This document shows, one piece after another, positions 7,789 through 15,953 of a stretch of 64,000 nucleotides of DNA. The notes under the pieces are model-generated. The model searched no databases, was not told the DNA's origin, and was given only the letters and a program-made list of their open reading frames with translations. The stretch lies in contig JARGEQ010000008.1 in the NCBI GenBank assembly GCA_029211145.1, positions 1 through 64,000 on the forward strand. Reading direction: 5' to 3'. The stretch comes from Marinimicrococcus flavescens (GTDB lineage: Bacteria > Pseudomonadota > Alphaproteobacteria > Geminicoccales > Geminicoccaceae). The translations under genes and the position numbers were made by a program. Positions within the stretch are counted from its first letter, which is position 1. Each line of letters starts with the position of its first letter.

Positions 7789-8847
7789 ATGGCTGAGCGG
7801 TACGAGGCGACAGGGCTGACGGCGTTCGCGACGCGCCTGTTCGAGAAGGCGGGGCTGGACAGCGAGAAGGCGGCTCTCACCGCCGAGTTGCTGGTGGAGG
7901 CCGACCTGATGGGCCACACGACCCACGGACTGCAGCTGGCCCCCGGCTACCTGAAGAAGCTCGCGGCCGGCGAGATGACCGCCGAGGGCGAGCCGGAAAT
8001 CGTCGCCGACATGGCCGCCGTGGCCACCTGGGACGGCCGCTACCTGCCCGGCCTGTGGCTCACCTCCCGGGCGGTCGACGAGGCGGTACGCCGCGCCAAA
8101 AGCTTCGGCGTCGGCGCCGTCACGATCCGCCGCAGTCACCATATCGGCTGCCTTGCGGCCTTCTTGACGCGGGCGACCGACCAGGGCTGCATGCTGATGC
8201 TGGCTTCCTCCGATCCCTCGGTCGCCTCGGTGGCACCGTTCGGCGGACGCCAGCCGCTCTTCACCCCCAACCCGGTGGCCTGCGGCATTCCCACCGGCGG
8301 CGACCCCATCCTGATCGACATCAGTGCCTCGGTGACCACCAACGGGCTCTCCGGCCGCCTCGCCGGCGAGGGGCGCCGCCTGCCCTTCCAGTGGTGGCTC
8401 GACGCCGACGGCAACCCGACCGACGACAGCGCCGTCATCGAGCGCGACCCGCCGGGCTCGATCCTGCCGATGGGCGGCCTCGACCACGGCCACAAGGGCT
8501 ATGGCCTGGCCTTGATGATCGAGACGCTGACCCAGGCGCTCTCCGGCTTCGGCCGCGCCGACGCGCCCACCACCTGGGGTGCCTCGGTGTTCGTGCAGGC
8601 CTTCGACCCGGCGGCCTTCGGCGGCCTCGAGGCGTTCGAGCGCCAGGCCGGCTGGCTGGCCGATGCCTGCCGCTCGAACCCGCCGCGGCCGGGCATGGAG
8701 AAGGTGCGCGTGCCGGGCGATGCCGCGCTGGCCCGCAAGCGCCGGGCGCTGGCGGAGGGCGTCGAGCTCTATCCGGGCATCATCGGGGCGCTGGCGGCCG
8801 AGGCCGGGCGGCTGGGGGTGACCCCGCCGCAGGCGATAGGAGGCTGA
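7789..8847 (+). CDS. Ldh/YlbC-family NAD(P)-dependent oxidoreductase
   Basis: A 352-residue dehydrogenase of the malate/L-lactate (Ldh_2) family, which is unrelated to Rossmann-fold lactate dehydrogenases. Family landmarks seen are DLMGHTTHGLQLAPGYLKKL near the N-terminus (the catalytic histidine region), TIRRSHHIGCLAAFL, the Pro-rich FTPNPVACGIPTGGDPILID, and GGLDHGHKGYGLALMIETL near the C-terminus. Members reduce 2-oxoacids such as sulfopyruvate, ureidoglycolate or pyrroline-2-carboxylate precursors, so the substrate is open. The start at 7789 was chosen because AGGGAGG ends at 7784, which suits it better than the ATG at 7786. The MFS gene begins one base after the stop. Confidence 0.85.
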   Translation: MAERYEATGLTAFATRLFEKAGLDSEKAALTAELLVEADLMGHTTHGLQLAPGYLKKLAAGEMTAEGEPEIVADMAAVATWDGRYLPGLWLTSRAVDEAVRRAKSFGVGAVTIRRSHHIGCLAAFLTRATDQGCMLMLASSDPSVASVAPFGGRQPLFTPNPVACGIPTGGDPILIDISASVTTNGLSGRLAGEGRRLPFQWWLDADGNPTDDSAVIERDPPGSILPMGGLDHGHKGYGLALMIETLTQALSGFGRADAPTTWGASVFVQAFDPAAFGGLEAFERQAGWLADACRSNPPRPGMEKVRVPGDAALARKRRALAEGVELYPGIIGALAAEAGRLGVTPPQAIGG

Positions 8848-8848
8848 G

Positions 8849-10069
8849 ATGGCGACGCGGGTGGAGGGCGCTTCTCCGGCGGCCGGCGGCGACGTCAAGG
8901 TCACCGCGCTGATCACTTCCGCCCACTTTTTCTCGCACTTCTACATCCTGGCGCTGCCGCCGCTCTTCGGTCTGCTCTCCACCGAGCTCGGCGTCAGCGT
9001 CGCCGCGCTGGGCCTGGGACTGGCGGTCCTCAACGTCACCACCGCGCTCAGCCAGCCGCCGATCGGCTTTCTGGTGGATCGCATCGGGCCGGCGGCCATC
9101 CTTATCGTCGGCCACACCGCCTTTGCAGTGGCGATCGGGCTTTTGGGCCTGTTCCCGACCTATCCCGCGCTGCTCGCCTTGATGGTGCTGGCGGGGCTCG
9201 GCAACGCCGTCTACCACCCGGCCGACTATGCGGTGCTCGCCGCCCGGGTCAGCCCGGGCCGGATCGGCCGTGCCTTCTCGATCCACACCTTCGGCGGCTA
9301 TCTGGGCTTTGCCATGGCGCCGCCGGTGATGGTGGCGCTGACCGCCTGGCTCGGCTGGCAGACGGCCCTCCTCGTGACCGGCATCGCCGGCCTCGCCGTC
9401 AGCCTGGCGCTACTCGCCAGCCGCTCCGACCTCTCCGCCCGCGAGAGAGCGCCGGCCCGCAAGCCGCAGGAATCGACCCGGACCGACATGCGGCTCCTAA
9501 TGAGCCGGCCGGTGCTGCTCTCGCTGCTGTTCTTCCTGATGCTGGCGATCTCGCACAGCGGATTCACCGCCTTCGGCGTGGTGGTGCTGCAGCGGCTCTA
9601 CGGCTTCGACCTCGCGACCGCCAGCCTGCCGCTGACGGTCTACCTGGTGGTCAGCGCCCTGGGCGTGCTGGCAGGCGGCTGGGTCGCCGACAGGTTCGGC
9701 CGGCACGGGCTGGTGGTGGGCCTGAGCTCGCTGGTGATCGGCGTCGCGGCGGGCCTGTTCGCGCTCTTCGATATGGGCCTCTGGCCGATCGTGGCGCTGT
9801 TCTTGGTGGCCGGCTTCTTCAGCGGGCTCATCGCCCCCTCGCGCGACATGCTGGTGCGCCAGGTCACACCCCCCGGTGCGAGCGGCAAGGTTTTCGGCTT
9901 CGTGATGGTCGGCTTCAACATCGGCGGGCTCATCGCCCCGCCGCTCTACGGCCTGCTGGTCGACCTGGAGATGCTGCGCCTGGTGTTCTGGCTGGTGGCG
10001 ATCTTCAGCCTGCTCACCATCGCGACCATCGCCGGCACCGGCCCCGCCGCACGCCGCGGCGAGGCTTGA
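8849..10069 (+). CDS. MFS transporter
   Basis: A 406-residue major facilitator protein with about 12 helices in two halves joined by a charged loop (about residues 196-215, including SARERAPARKPQESTRTD). The A-like motif in the first half reads GFLVDRIGPA, and in the second half GGWVADRFGRHG. It starts one base after the stop of the Ldh-family dehydrogenase, so the two are translationally linked and the MFS protein probably imports or exports the acid that the dehydrogenase uses. The substrate cannot be deduced from sequence. Confidence 0.87.
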   Translation: MATRVEGASPAAGGDVKVTALITSAHFFSHFYILALPPLFGLLSTELGVSVAALGLGLAVLNVTTALSQPPIGFLVDRIGPAAILIVGHTAFAVAIGLLGLFPTYPALLALMVLAGLGNAVYHPADYAVLAARVSPGRIGRAFSIHTFGGYLGFAMAPPVMVALTAWLGWQTALLVTGIAGLAVSLALLASRSDLSARERAPARKPQESTRTDMRLLMSRPVLLSLLFFLMLAISHSGFTAFGVVVLQRLYGFDLATASLPLTVYLVVSALGVLAGGWVADRFGRHGLVVGLSSLVIGVAAGLFALFDMGLWPIVALFLVAGFFSGLIAPSRDMLVRQVTPPGASGKVFGFVMVGFNIGGLIAPPLYGLLVDLEMLRLVFWLVAIFSLLTIATIAGTGPAARRGEA

Positions 10070-10074
10070 GCGGG

Positions 10075-10338
10075 TCACCCGGAAGCCGGATGGGTTGCGC
10101 AGAAATGGCGCAGCACCAGCCGCAGCCTTGCGGCCTCGGCGCAGTTGCCGGCCCGGCGGGCGGCCTCGATGTCGTCACGGATCATGCGGGTGAGCCGGGC
10201 GGTCCCGCCGGGCTCGGAGCACAGGTGACCGCCCAGCTCGGCCGCGAGCATCTCCGGCAGCCTCTCGTGACGCGCCACCGCGGCGACCTCCTCCTCGGTG
10301 AGCCCGGCGAGCGCAAGGCAGTCCTCGTAGGTGATCAT
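10075..10338 (-). CDS. small conserved hypothetical protein
   Basis: An 87-residue acidic, mostly helical protein beginning MITYEDCLALAGLTEEEVAA. The first third looks like a short helical DNA- or protein-contact module, followed by a Leu-rich region (LPEMLAAELGGHL) and a basic end (RLRLVLRHFCATHP). I recognise the pattern as a conserved small alphaproteobacterial family without known function. It converges on the MFS gene with only 5 bp between the stops. Confidence 0.6.
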   Translation of the reverse strand: MITYEDCLALAGLTEEEVAAVARHERLPEMLAAELGGHLCSEPGGTARLTRMIRDDIEAARRAGNCAEAARLRLVLRHFCATHPASG

Positions 10339-10533
10339 CGGCGCCCTCCCGATTTTTTCTTGGATGAACAGTTTATCAAACAATCGCCCGTTAGGGTGCC
10401 TTGATCTGGCGCAAGAGAGTGCGCCGCCGCCACGCGGAAAGACCAGGCGGCGACGCGCAGGGGATGGCGTCGGATCGAAAAGGCGACTAGGACCAGAAAC
10501 ATTCCACCTCAGATGGATTAACCGGGGTTCCCA
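10339..10533. other. divergent intergenic region before the mlaC-like gene
   Basis: A 195-bp region with an AT-rich patch (about 10350-10400, AACAGTTTATCAAAC) that is the most likely promoter zone for the divergent genes at 10338 and 10534. I could not assign hexamers confidently. Confidence 0.4.
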
Positions 10534-11151
10534 ATGTTGATCAGCCGACGGTTTGTGCTGCGCTGCGGCGCTGCGACGCTGATGCTCCCCGCCGCGGCCG
10601 CGGCGGGCGTCGCCGACGAGGAGGCGGCCGCCCGCATGCTCGTCGAGCGGCTGGGCCAGCAGGTCATCGAGATTCTTGCCGACGACGAGGCGGCGCTGGA
10701 GGCCCGGCTCGGCGCGCTGCTGCAGAGCGAGTTCGACCTGCCCCTTCTGGCGCGCCTGGCACTCGGCCTCGAGTACCGGCGGATGAACGCCTCCCAAAAA
10801 GCCGAGTACGAGCGACTGTTCACCGACCTCGTGCTCAAGACCTACAGCCAGCGGCTGCGCGCCTACTCGGGCGAGCGTTTCGCAGTGCTGGGCAGCAGCG
10901 CCGCGGGCCGGGGGGCGGGCGGCGACGTGCTGGTGCGCACCGAGATCCGCCGCCCCGCCGACACGCCGATCCGGGTCGACTGGCGGGTGCGCCAGCTGGA
11001 GAGCGGCCCGCGCGTGATCGACATGGTGGTGGAGGGCGCGAGCTTCGTCGTCACCCAGCGCAGCGAGTTCCTGGCGATAGCCCAGCAGCACGGCATCGAC
11101 GGCCTGCTCGACATGCTGCGCGGACGGGTGGAGGCGGCAAGCGCCACCTGA
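10534..11151 (+). CDS. mlaC: MlaC/Ttg2D-type phospholipid-binding protein
   Basis: A 205-residue periplasmic protein of the MlaC (Tol-type toluene tolerance, ABC-transporter auxiliary) family. It opens with a twin-arginine-like signal, MLISRRFVLRCGAATLML, and the mature domain has the MlaC pattern (LLQSEFDLPLLARLALGLEYRRM, then a kinked repeat SQKAEYERLFTDLVLKTYSQRL and a C-terminal QRSEFLAIAQQHGIDGLLDML). In the Mla pathway MlaC carries phospholipids between the outer membrane and the inner-membrane MlaFEDB complex. No mlaFED is seen nearby, so it stands alone here. The SRRFVLR signal suggests Tat export, unusual for MlaC, which is normally Sec-exported. Confidence 0.75.
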   Translation: MLISRRFVLRCGAATLMLPAAAAAGVADEEAAARMLVERLGQQVIEILADDEAALEARLGALLQSEFDLPLLARLALGLEYRRMNASQKAEYERLFTDLVLKTYSQRLRAYSGERFAVLGSSAAGRGAGGDVLVRTEIRRPADTPIRVDWRVRQLESGPRVIDMVVEGASFVVTQRSEFLAIAQQHGIDGLLDMLRGRVEAASAT

Positions 11152-11211
11152 GCGCAGCGCCGCCCCGCCCATCCTCGAGGCCAGGCAGGGCGGCGGCAGT
11201 GTGCCGGCAGC
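11152..11211. terminator. possible bidirectional terminator between mlaC-like and EF-G-like genes
   Basis: The 60 bases between two convergent genes hold GCCGCCC (11159-11165) and GGGCGGC (11188-11194), a long-loop inverted repeat. There is no T-run, so it is a weak candidate. Confidence 0.25.
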
Positions 11212-13233
11212 TCAGCCGGCGGTGCTGCCGTGGTTCTCGGCGATGGCCTGCGCCAGCCGTTCCGGGACCTCCTGCAAACGGTCGTAGCTCCACTCGAAAA
11301 AGCCGGTGCCCTGGGTCATCGAGCGCAGCGTGACGATCAGGTCGTGCATCTCGGCCTGCGGGATGCTGGCGCGGATCTCGTCCCACTCGCTCCAGCCGTC
11401 CTTGCCCTCGTAGCCGAGGATCTGGCCGCGCCTCGTGGAGATCAGCTGCAGCGCTTTGGAGGTGTAGTCGGCGGGCACCGAGATCGTGACCGACAGCACC
11501 GGCTCGAGCAGCACGGGGGCGCATTTCGGCAGGCCCTCCTTGAGCGCCAGCGCGGTCGCCATCTTGAAGGACAGCTCGTTGCTGTCGACGCTGTGGAACT
11601 GGCCGTCGGTAAGCGTCACCGCGACGTCGACCACGGGAAAGCCCAGCGGCCCCTTCTGCAGGAAGTCGCGGGCGCCGCCCTCGACCGCGGGGATGAACTG
11701 GCGCGGCACGGCGCCGCCGACGATGCGGTTCTCGAACTGGAAGCCCTGGCCGCGGTCGAGGGGCCGGATCTCGATCTTGACGTCGCCGAACTGGCCGTGG
11801 CCGCCGCTCTGCTTCTTGTGCCGGCCATGCGCCTGGCTCGCCTTGCGGATGGTCTCGCGGTAGGGCGTTTTGGGCGAGCTCGCCTCGACCGCCGCGTTGT
11901 ACTTGTTGCGCAGCCGGTCGAGCGCCACCCGCAGATGCATCTCGCCCTGCCCCCACAGCAGCGTCTGGCGCATCTCGGGGTCCGACTCGACACGCAGCCC
12001 GGGATCCTCGTCGACCAGCTTGGCAAAGGCGCTCGAGAGCTTGACCTCGTCGCTGCGGTTGGCCGGGGTGACGGCGAAGGCGTACATCGGCGGCGCCGGC
12101 GCCGCGCAGCGGATCTGCGCGGCCTCGCCGGACGAGCCCAGCACCGCCCCGGTGCGGGCCTCCTCGAGTCGCGCCAGGCCGACGATGCTGCCAGCCCCCG
12201 TCTCGCCCGCCGGCTCGTGCTGTGCGCCCATCAGGCGTACCACCCCGCCGATCCGCATATCATCGAGCGTCATCCCGTCCTTGACGCTGCCGCGCCACAC
12301 CCGCACTAGCGACAACTTGCCGGCATGCGGCACGAAATAGGTCTTGAGGACCTGGACCAGCGGCGGACCGTCGCCAGCGATACCCAGCGCTGCCGCCCGC
12401 GCGGCAGGCTCGGGCGTCTCCTGGACGAGCGCCTCGAGGAAGCGCCGCACGCCCATGTCCTGCTCGGCCGCGCCCATGAAGACCGGCACCACCTGGTCGG
12501 CGCCCAGGGTCTTTTGGAGATCGCGCAGGATCTGCTCGGTTGGCGGCTCCTGGTCCTCGAGAAGCTTTTCCAGCAGGTCGTCGTCGAAATCGGCCAGGGT
12601 CTCGAGCATCATCCGCCGCGCTTCCTGCTCCCGCTCGCGATACTCCTCTGGCAGCGGGATGCGGTCGGAGGGACCGTCTTTCCGGTAGGCGTAAGCCTGC
12701 TCGGTCACCAGATCGACATAGCCCAGCAGCTCCTCGCCGCGGCCGATCGCATACTGGTGCGGCACCACCGGCCTGGCGCTCACCCTGCGAATCCCGTCGA
12801 GCAGGTCGCGGTAGCGCACCTCCGAGCGGTCCATCTTGTTGATGAAGACCATGTGAGGGATGTCGTGCTCGTCGAGGAAATGGAGCAACGGCGCCACCGC
12901 GATCATCCGCTCGAGCACAGGCTCCACCACCACCACGGCGAGATCGACGCCCATGAGGGCGGCGCGCGCTTCCTGGACGAACTCCACCGAGCCCGGACAG
13001 TCGAGCAGGGTGAAGCGGATGTTCCCGTGGCTGGTGCCGGCGACGTTCACCTCGGTGCTCATCTGCCGCTCCCGGGCCTCGGGGCTGGCGTCGCCGACAG
13101 TGTTCTTGTCCATCACCCGGCCCTTGCGGCCGATGGCGCCGGTGACGAACAGCAGGCTTTCGAGAAGCGTGGTTTTGCCGGCCCCGCCGGGGCCGACCAA
13201 GGCTACGTTCCGGTTGGATGCGTCCGCGCTCAT
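11212..13233 (-). CDS. elongation factor G-like GTPase (FusA2-type paralogue)
   Basis: A 673-residue translational GTPase with the five-domain EF-G layout: G domain with P-loop GPGGAGKTT (14-22), switch II DCPGSVEF (78-85), NKMDR, then domains II-V, including GQFHSVDSNELSFKMA in domain IV. It differs from canonical EF-G at key points. The switch I segment has ERQMSTEV in place of the RGITI motif, and the switch II histidine of the universal DxPGHxDF motif is Ser82. This composition matches the FusA-like paralogue family found in some alphaproteobacteria, whose cellular role is not settled. Start: ATG 13231-13233 with GGGAGG 8 bp upstream. The housekeeping fusA would lie with rpsL/rpsG, which are not in this window. 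Confidence 0.82.
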   Translation of the reverse strand: MSADASNRNVALVGPGGAGKTTLLESLLFVTGAIGRKGRVMDKNTVGDASPEARERQMSTEVNVAGTSHGNIRFTLLDCPGSVEFVQEARAALMGVDLAVVVVEPVLERMIAVAPLLHFLDEHDIPHMVFINKMDRSEVRYRDLLDGIRRVSARPVVPHQYAIGRGEELLGYVDLVTEQAYAYRKDGPSDRIPLPEEYREREQEARRMMLETLADFDDDLLEKLLEDQEPPTEQILRDLQKTLGADQVVPVFMGAAEQDMGVRRFLEALVQETPEPAARAAALGIAGDGPPLVQVLKTYFVPHAGKLSLVRVWRGSVKDGMTLDDMRIGGVVRLMGAQHEPAGETGAGSIVGLARLEEARTGAVLGSSGEAAQIRCAAPAPPMYAFAVTPANRSDEVKLSSAFAKLVDEDPGLRVESDPEMRQTLLWGQGEMHLRVALDRLRNKYNAAVEASSPKTPYRETIRKASQAHGRHKKQSGGHGQFGDVKIEIRPLDRGQGFQFENRIVGGAVPRQFIPAVEGGARDFLQKGPLGFPVVDVAVTLTDGQFHSVDSNELSFKMATALALKEGLPKCAPVLLEPVLSVTISVPADYTSKALQLISTRRGQILGYEGKDGWSEWDEIRASIPQAEMHDLIVTLRSMTQGTGFFEWSYDRLQEVPERLAQAIAENHGSTAG

Positions 13234-13543
13234 TGCTGCCTCCCGTGTTGGGAGCCGCCGCAGACGGACGGGCGAGGTACCTGACCCCTCGGGCCGTCCG
13301 CGTGCCCGCCGGCTCGGCCCCGTCCTTCTATGTCGATGGATCGCCGCCGCTTGGCAATGAGGAATGCAGCCCATGATGCGGCGATGCCACGGCGCATGGC
13401 GGCGCAGCACCTCGGCCATTGCGTCGCGCCTTTCTTTGGAGGAAAGTCGACCGGTCTAAGCAGCCGTCGTGTCGGATGGGATGGCAGGAGCCGCGCCGGT
13501 CGGCGTGCGCGAGTGCCGATGACGCGCCGGCGGGGTGGGTCCC
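13234..13543. other. divergent intergenic region
   Basis: 310 bp between the EF-G-like gene and the zinc-finger membrane protein. No gene, tRNA or clear hairpin was found. A GTG at 13535 is an alternative start for the downstream gene. Confidence 0.5.
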
Positions 13544-14383
13544 ATGCAGTGCTCGGATCTGGACCGCTATCTCGAGGCCTTCCTGGACGGCCGGCTCGGC
13601 CGCAGCCGGGGAGCGCTGATGCGCCGGCACGTGGCCACCTGCCTCGCCTGCCGCACCCGCATCGAGAAGCTCAAGCAGTTCGAGCGCGAGCTCGCCCGGC
13701 GGTTCCGCTCGCTCGAGCGCTGCGAGGCGATCTGGTCGACCCTCGAGGTCGATCTGGTGCGCAGCACCACCCATCCGGCTCCCTTGCCCGAGATGCCGAT
13801 GATGCGCGCCCTGCCGCCACCGCGCGAGCCCGGCCGGCTGCCCCCGCCACCGCCGGTGGTGGCCGACCGGCCGCGTCGCCGCCAGCAGGGCCGCCGCCGC
13901 TTTCTCGGGCCGCTGGCCGGGGTGCTGCTGATCACCGCGGCTCTGGGCACGGTCTACCAGCTCGGCATGACGCTGCTCGGCCCGCGTGCCGGCGGCCCGA
14001 TGGCGCTCGCCCCCGCGGGCCTTCTCACCGATGGCCGCGCGCCCGATTTCGCGAGCGGTGATTCCGAGCGCCTGCGCCGCTGGCTCGTCGAGACCACCGG
14101 CACCGACTACCCGCTGCCGCCGCAGCCGGAGGGCTTCTCGCTGCTCGGCGGCAGCCTCGACCGGCAGGCCGGCGGCGAGGGCGCCGTCCTCCTCTATGGC
14201 CATGGCGACGCCACTACCATGCTCCACATCCGCCCGCGCGGCTCGGCGATGCCGACCGGGGCAGACCTGCCCGGGCTCAGCCAGATGCGCTGGGAAGGTC
14301 CCCATTTCCGCTACGAGGTCACGAGCCCGCTGCCGCCCGAGGAGCTCGAGGCTTTCGAGCGGCTCTTGCCGGCGGGCTCCTGA
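13544..14383 (+). CDS. putative anti-sigma factor-like zinc-finger membrane protein
   Basis: A 279-residue protein, N-terminally cytoplasmic. Residues 1-40 hold a zinc-finger-like anti-sigma (zf-HC2) motif: C3, then H29, C33 and C36 (RRHVATCLACRTRIEKL), with a four-to-eight-residue pattern like the HxxxCxxC core of anti-sigma ZAS domains. A Pro/Arg-rich segment (about 85-125) precedes one membrane helix (about 130-150, FLGPLAGVLLITAALGTVYQLG). The rest (about 160-279) is a periplasmic domain. Such proteins usually hold a cognate ECF sigma factor, but no sigma gene is adjacent. A GTG at 13535 is an alternative start. Confidence 0.6.
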   Translation: MQCSDLDRYLEAFLDGRLGRSRGALMRRHVATCLACRTRIEKLKQFERELARRFRSLERCEAIWSTLEVDLVRSTTHPAPLPEMPMMRALPPPREPGRLPPPPPVVADRPRRRQQGRRRFLGPLAGVLLITAALGTVYQLGMTLLGPRAGGPMALAPAGLLTDGRAPDFASGDSERLRRWLVETTGTDYPLPPQPEGFSLLGGSLDRQAGGEGAVLLYGHGDATTMLHIRPRGSAMPTGADLPGLSQMRWEGPHFRYEVTSPLPPEELEAFERLLPAGS

Positions 14384-14496
14384 GGTCCCTGCATCCTGGT
14401 GCGCCCCCGGACGCCCGGGCGGTTTCTCACGGTTAACGGAACGAGAAGGCTCGGTTAAGGCTGACGACGGATCGGGTCGCCTCGCGGGAGCTTGCC

Positions 14497-15846
14497 GTGC
14501 CTTCCCATCGCCTTGCCGCCCTCGCCCTGGGCGGCGCCCTCCTGGCGCTTCCGGCCGCGGCCGAGATGCGGATCGAGCTCAAGGACGGGCGCGTCTTCGT
14601 GCTGCCCTTCGAGCAGGACGACATCGCCAGCCTCGCCTTCGACGGCGTGCCGACCGACCCGCGCGCGGCGATCCGCCTCGAGCGCTCCAGCGGCACGGCG
14701 ACAGCAGCAGCAGCGCCGCCGGCAGGCCCGGCGCCGGTGGCGGTCGCGCAGGGTGGCCGGCTCCTCCGGGTCGGACCGGGCCTCCCGCTGCCGGTGCCGA
14801 GCGCCGCGGCGGCAGTCGCCCGGGACGGCGACACGGTCGAGATCGTGGCCGCCACCTATCGGGGCGACGTGGCGCGCTGGCCGCAGTCGAACCTGACCAT
14901 CCGCGGCGTCGGCGGGCGGCCGCACATCGACGCCGACGGCGGCGGCTACGGCGGCAAGGCCGCCTGGGTTGTCAGCGGCCGCGACGTGCTGATCGAGAAT
15001 ATCGAGCTCTCCAACAGCAGCGTTGCCGACCACAACGGCGCCGCGATCCGCGCCGAGGGGGCGAACCTCACACTGCGCGGGCTCTACGTGCACGATAACG
15101 AGATGGGCATTCTCACCGCCGGCGATTTTGCCGGCGAGATCCTGATCGAAGGCTCGGAATTCACCCGCAACAGCGTCGACCACGAACGCTACGGAATCCA
15201 GCCGGGCCACAATATCTACGTCTCCGGCGCCGACCGCTTCACCCTGCGCGGCAGCTGGGTGCACGACGCCACGGGCGGCCACAACGTCAAGAGCCGGGCG
15301 CGCGAGAACCTCATCGCCTACAACCGCATCGAGGACGGCGCGCAGGGCTCCGCGTCCTACCAGATCGACATCGCCGACGCCGCCCCGACGATCATCCTGG
15401 GCAACCTCGTGCAGCAGGGACCGCAGGCCGACAACTGGGTGGTGGTCAGCCTCGCCAGCGAGGGGCGGGCAGCGCCCCGCGCCAGCACCTGGCTGGTCAA
15501 CAACACCATCGTCAACGACCGCGGAAACGGCGTGTTCGTCGCCAACCGCAGCGACGATCCGGTTATCCTCGTCAACAACATCATGGCCGGCCGCGGCGAG
15601 CCCCATGCCGGGCCGGTGCAGGTCAAGTCGGGGCTGGCCGGCAGCGATCCGCGATTCGCCGACGCGGCCGCCAGCGACTACCGGCTGCTGCCTGGCTCGC
15701 CGGCGATCGACGCCGGCATCCAGCCCGGCACTGTCCGCGGCATGGGCCTGACGCCCGAGCTGGAATATGTCCACCCCGCCGGCACGCGGCCGCGGGCGAT
15801 CCGCGGCGGGGCGATCGACCTGGGGGCCATCGAGGCGGAGGACTGA
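14497..15846 (+). CDS. exported right-handed beta-helix protein
   Basis: A 449-residue protein with a Sec-type signal (about 1-22, ALALGGALLALPAAAE) and a Ser/Ala/Pro linker. From about residue 110 there are the repeated coils of a parallel beta-helix (NLTIRGVGG, VLIENIELSNSS, NLTLRGLYVHDNEMG, FTLRGSWVHDATGGHNVKS), typical of pectate-lyase-like or polysaccharide-binding exported proteins. No catalytic signature of a defined glycoside hydrolase or lyase is evident. The GTG start at 14497 has GGGAG before it at 14485-14489. It lies between the zinc-finger protein and the PotD pair, each with its own upstream gap. Confidence 0.72.
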   Translation: MPSHRLAALALGGALLALPAAAEMRIELKDGRVFVLPFEQDDIASLAFDGVPTDPRAAIRLERSSGTATAAAAPPAGPAPVAVAQGGRLLRVGPGLPLPVPSAAAAVARDGDTVEIVAATYRGDVARWPQSNLTIRGVGGRPHIDADGGGYGGKAAWVVSGRDVLIENIELSNSSVADHNGAAIRAEGANLTLRGLYVHDNEMGILTAGDFAGEILIEGSEFTRNSVDHERYGIQPGHNIYVSGADRFTLRGSWVHDATGGHNVKSRARENLIAYNRIEDGAQGSASYQIDIADAAPTIILGNLVQQGPQADNWVVVSLASEGRAAPRASTWLVNNTIVNDRGNGVFVANRSDDPVILVNNIMAGRGEPHAGPVQVKSGLAGSDPRFADAAASDYRLLPGSPAIDAGIQPGTVRGMGLTPELEYVHPAGTRPRAIRGGAIDLGAIEAED

Positions 15847-15953
15847 GACCGGCCGCCGGCCGGAGAGCCGGGCGGGCGGCATTGACTTTTGCACAAGGCT
15901 GCCGCAGGTCGCTCGCAAAGCGAGCCCCACCTCGAACGCAAGGATCGTGGACG

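Noticed and set aside
13419-13619. 66-residue ORF between the EF-G-like gene and the zinc-finger gene
   Set aside because: It overlaps the start of the better-supported zinc-finger protein in another frame and shows no domain or ribosome-binding site.
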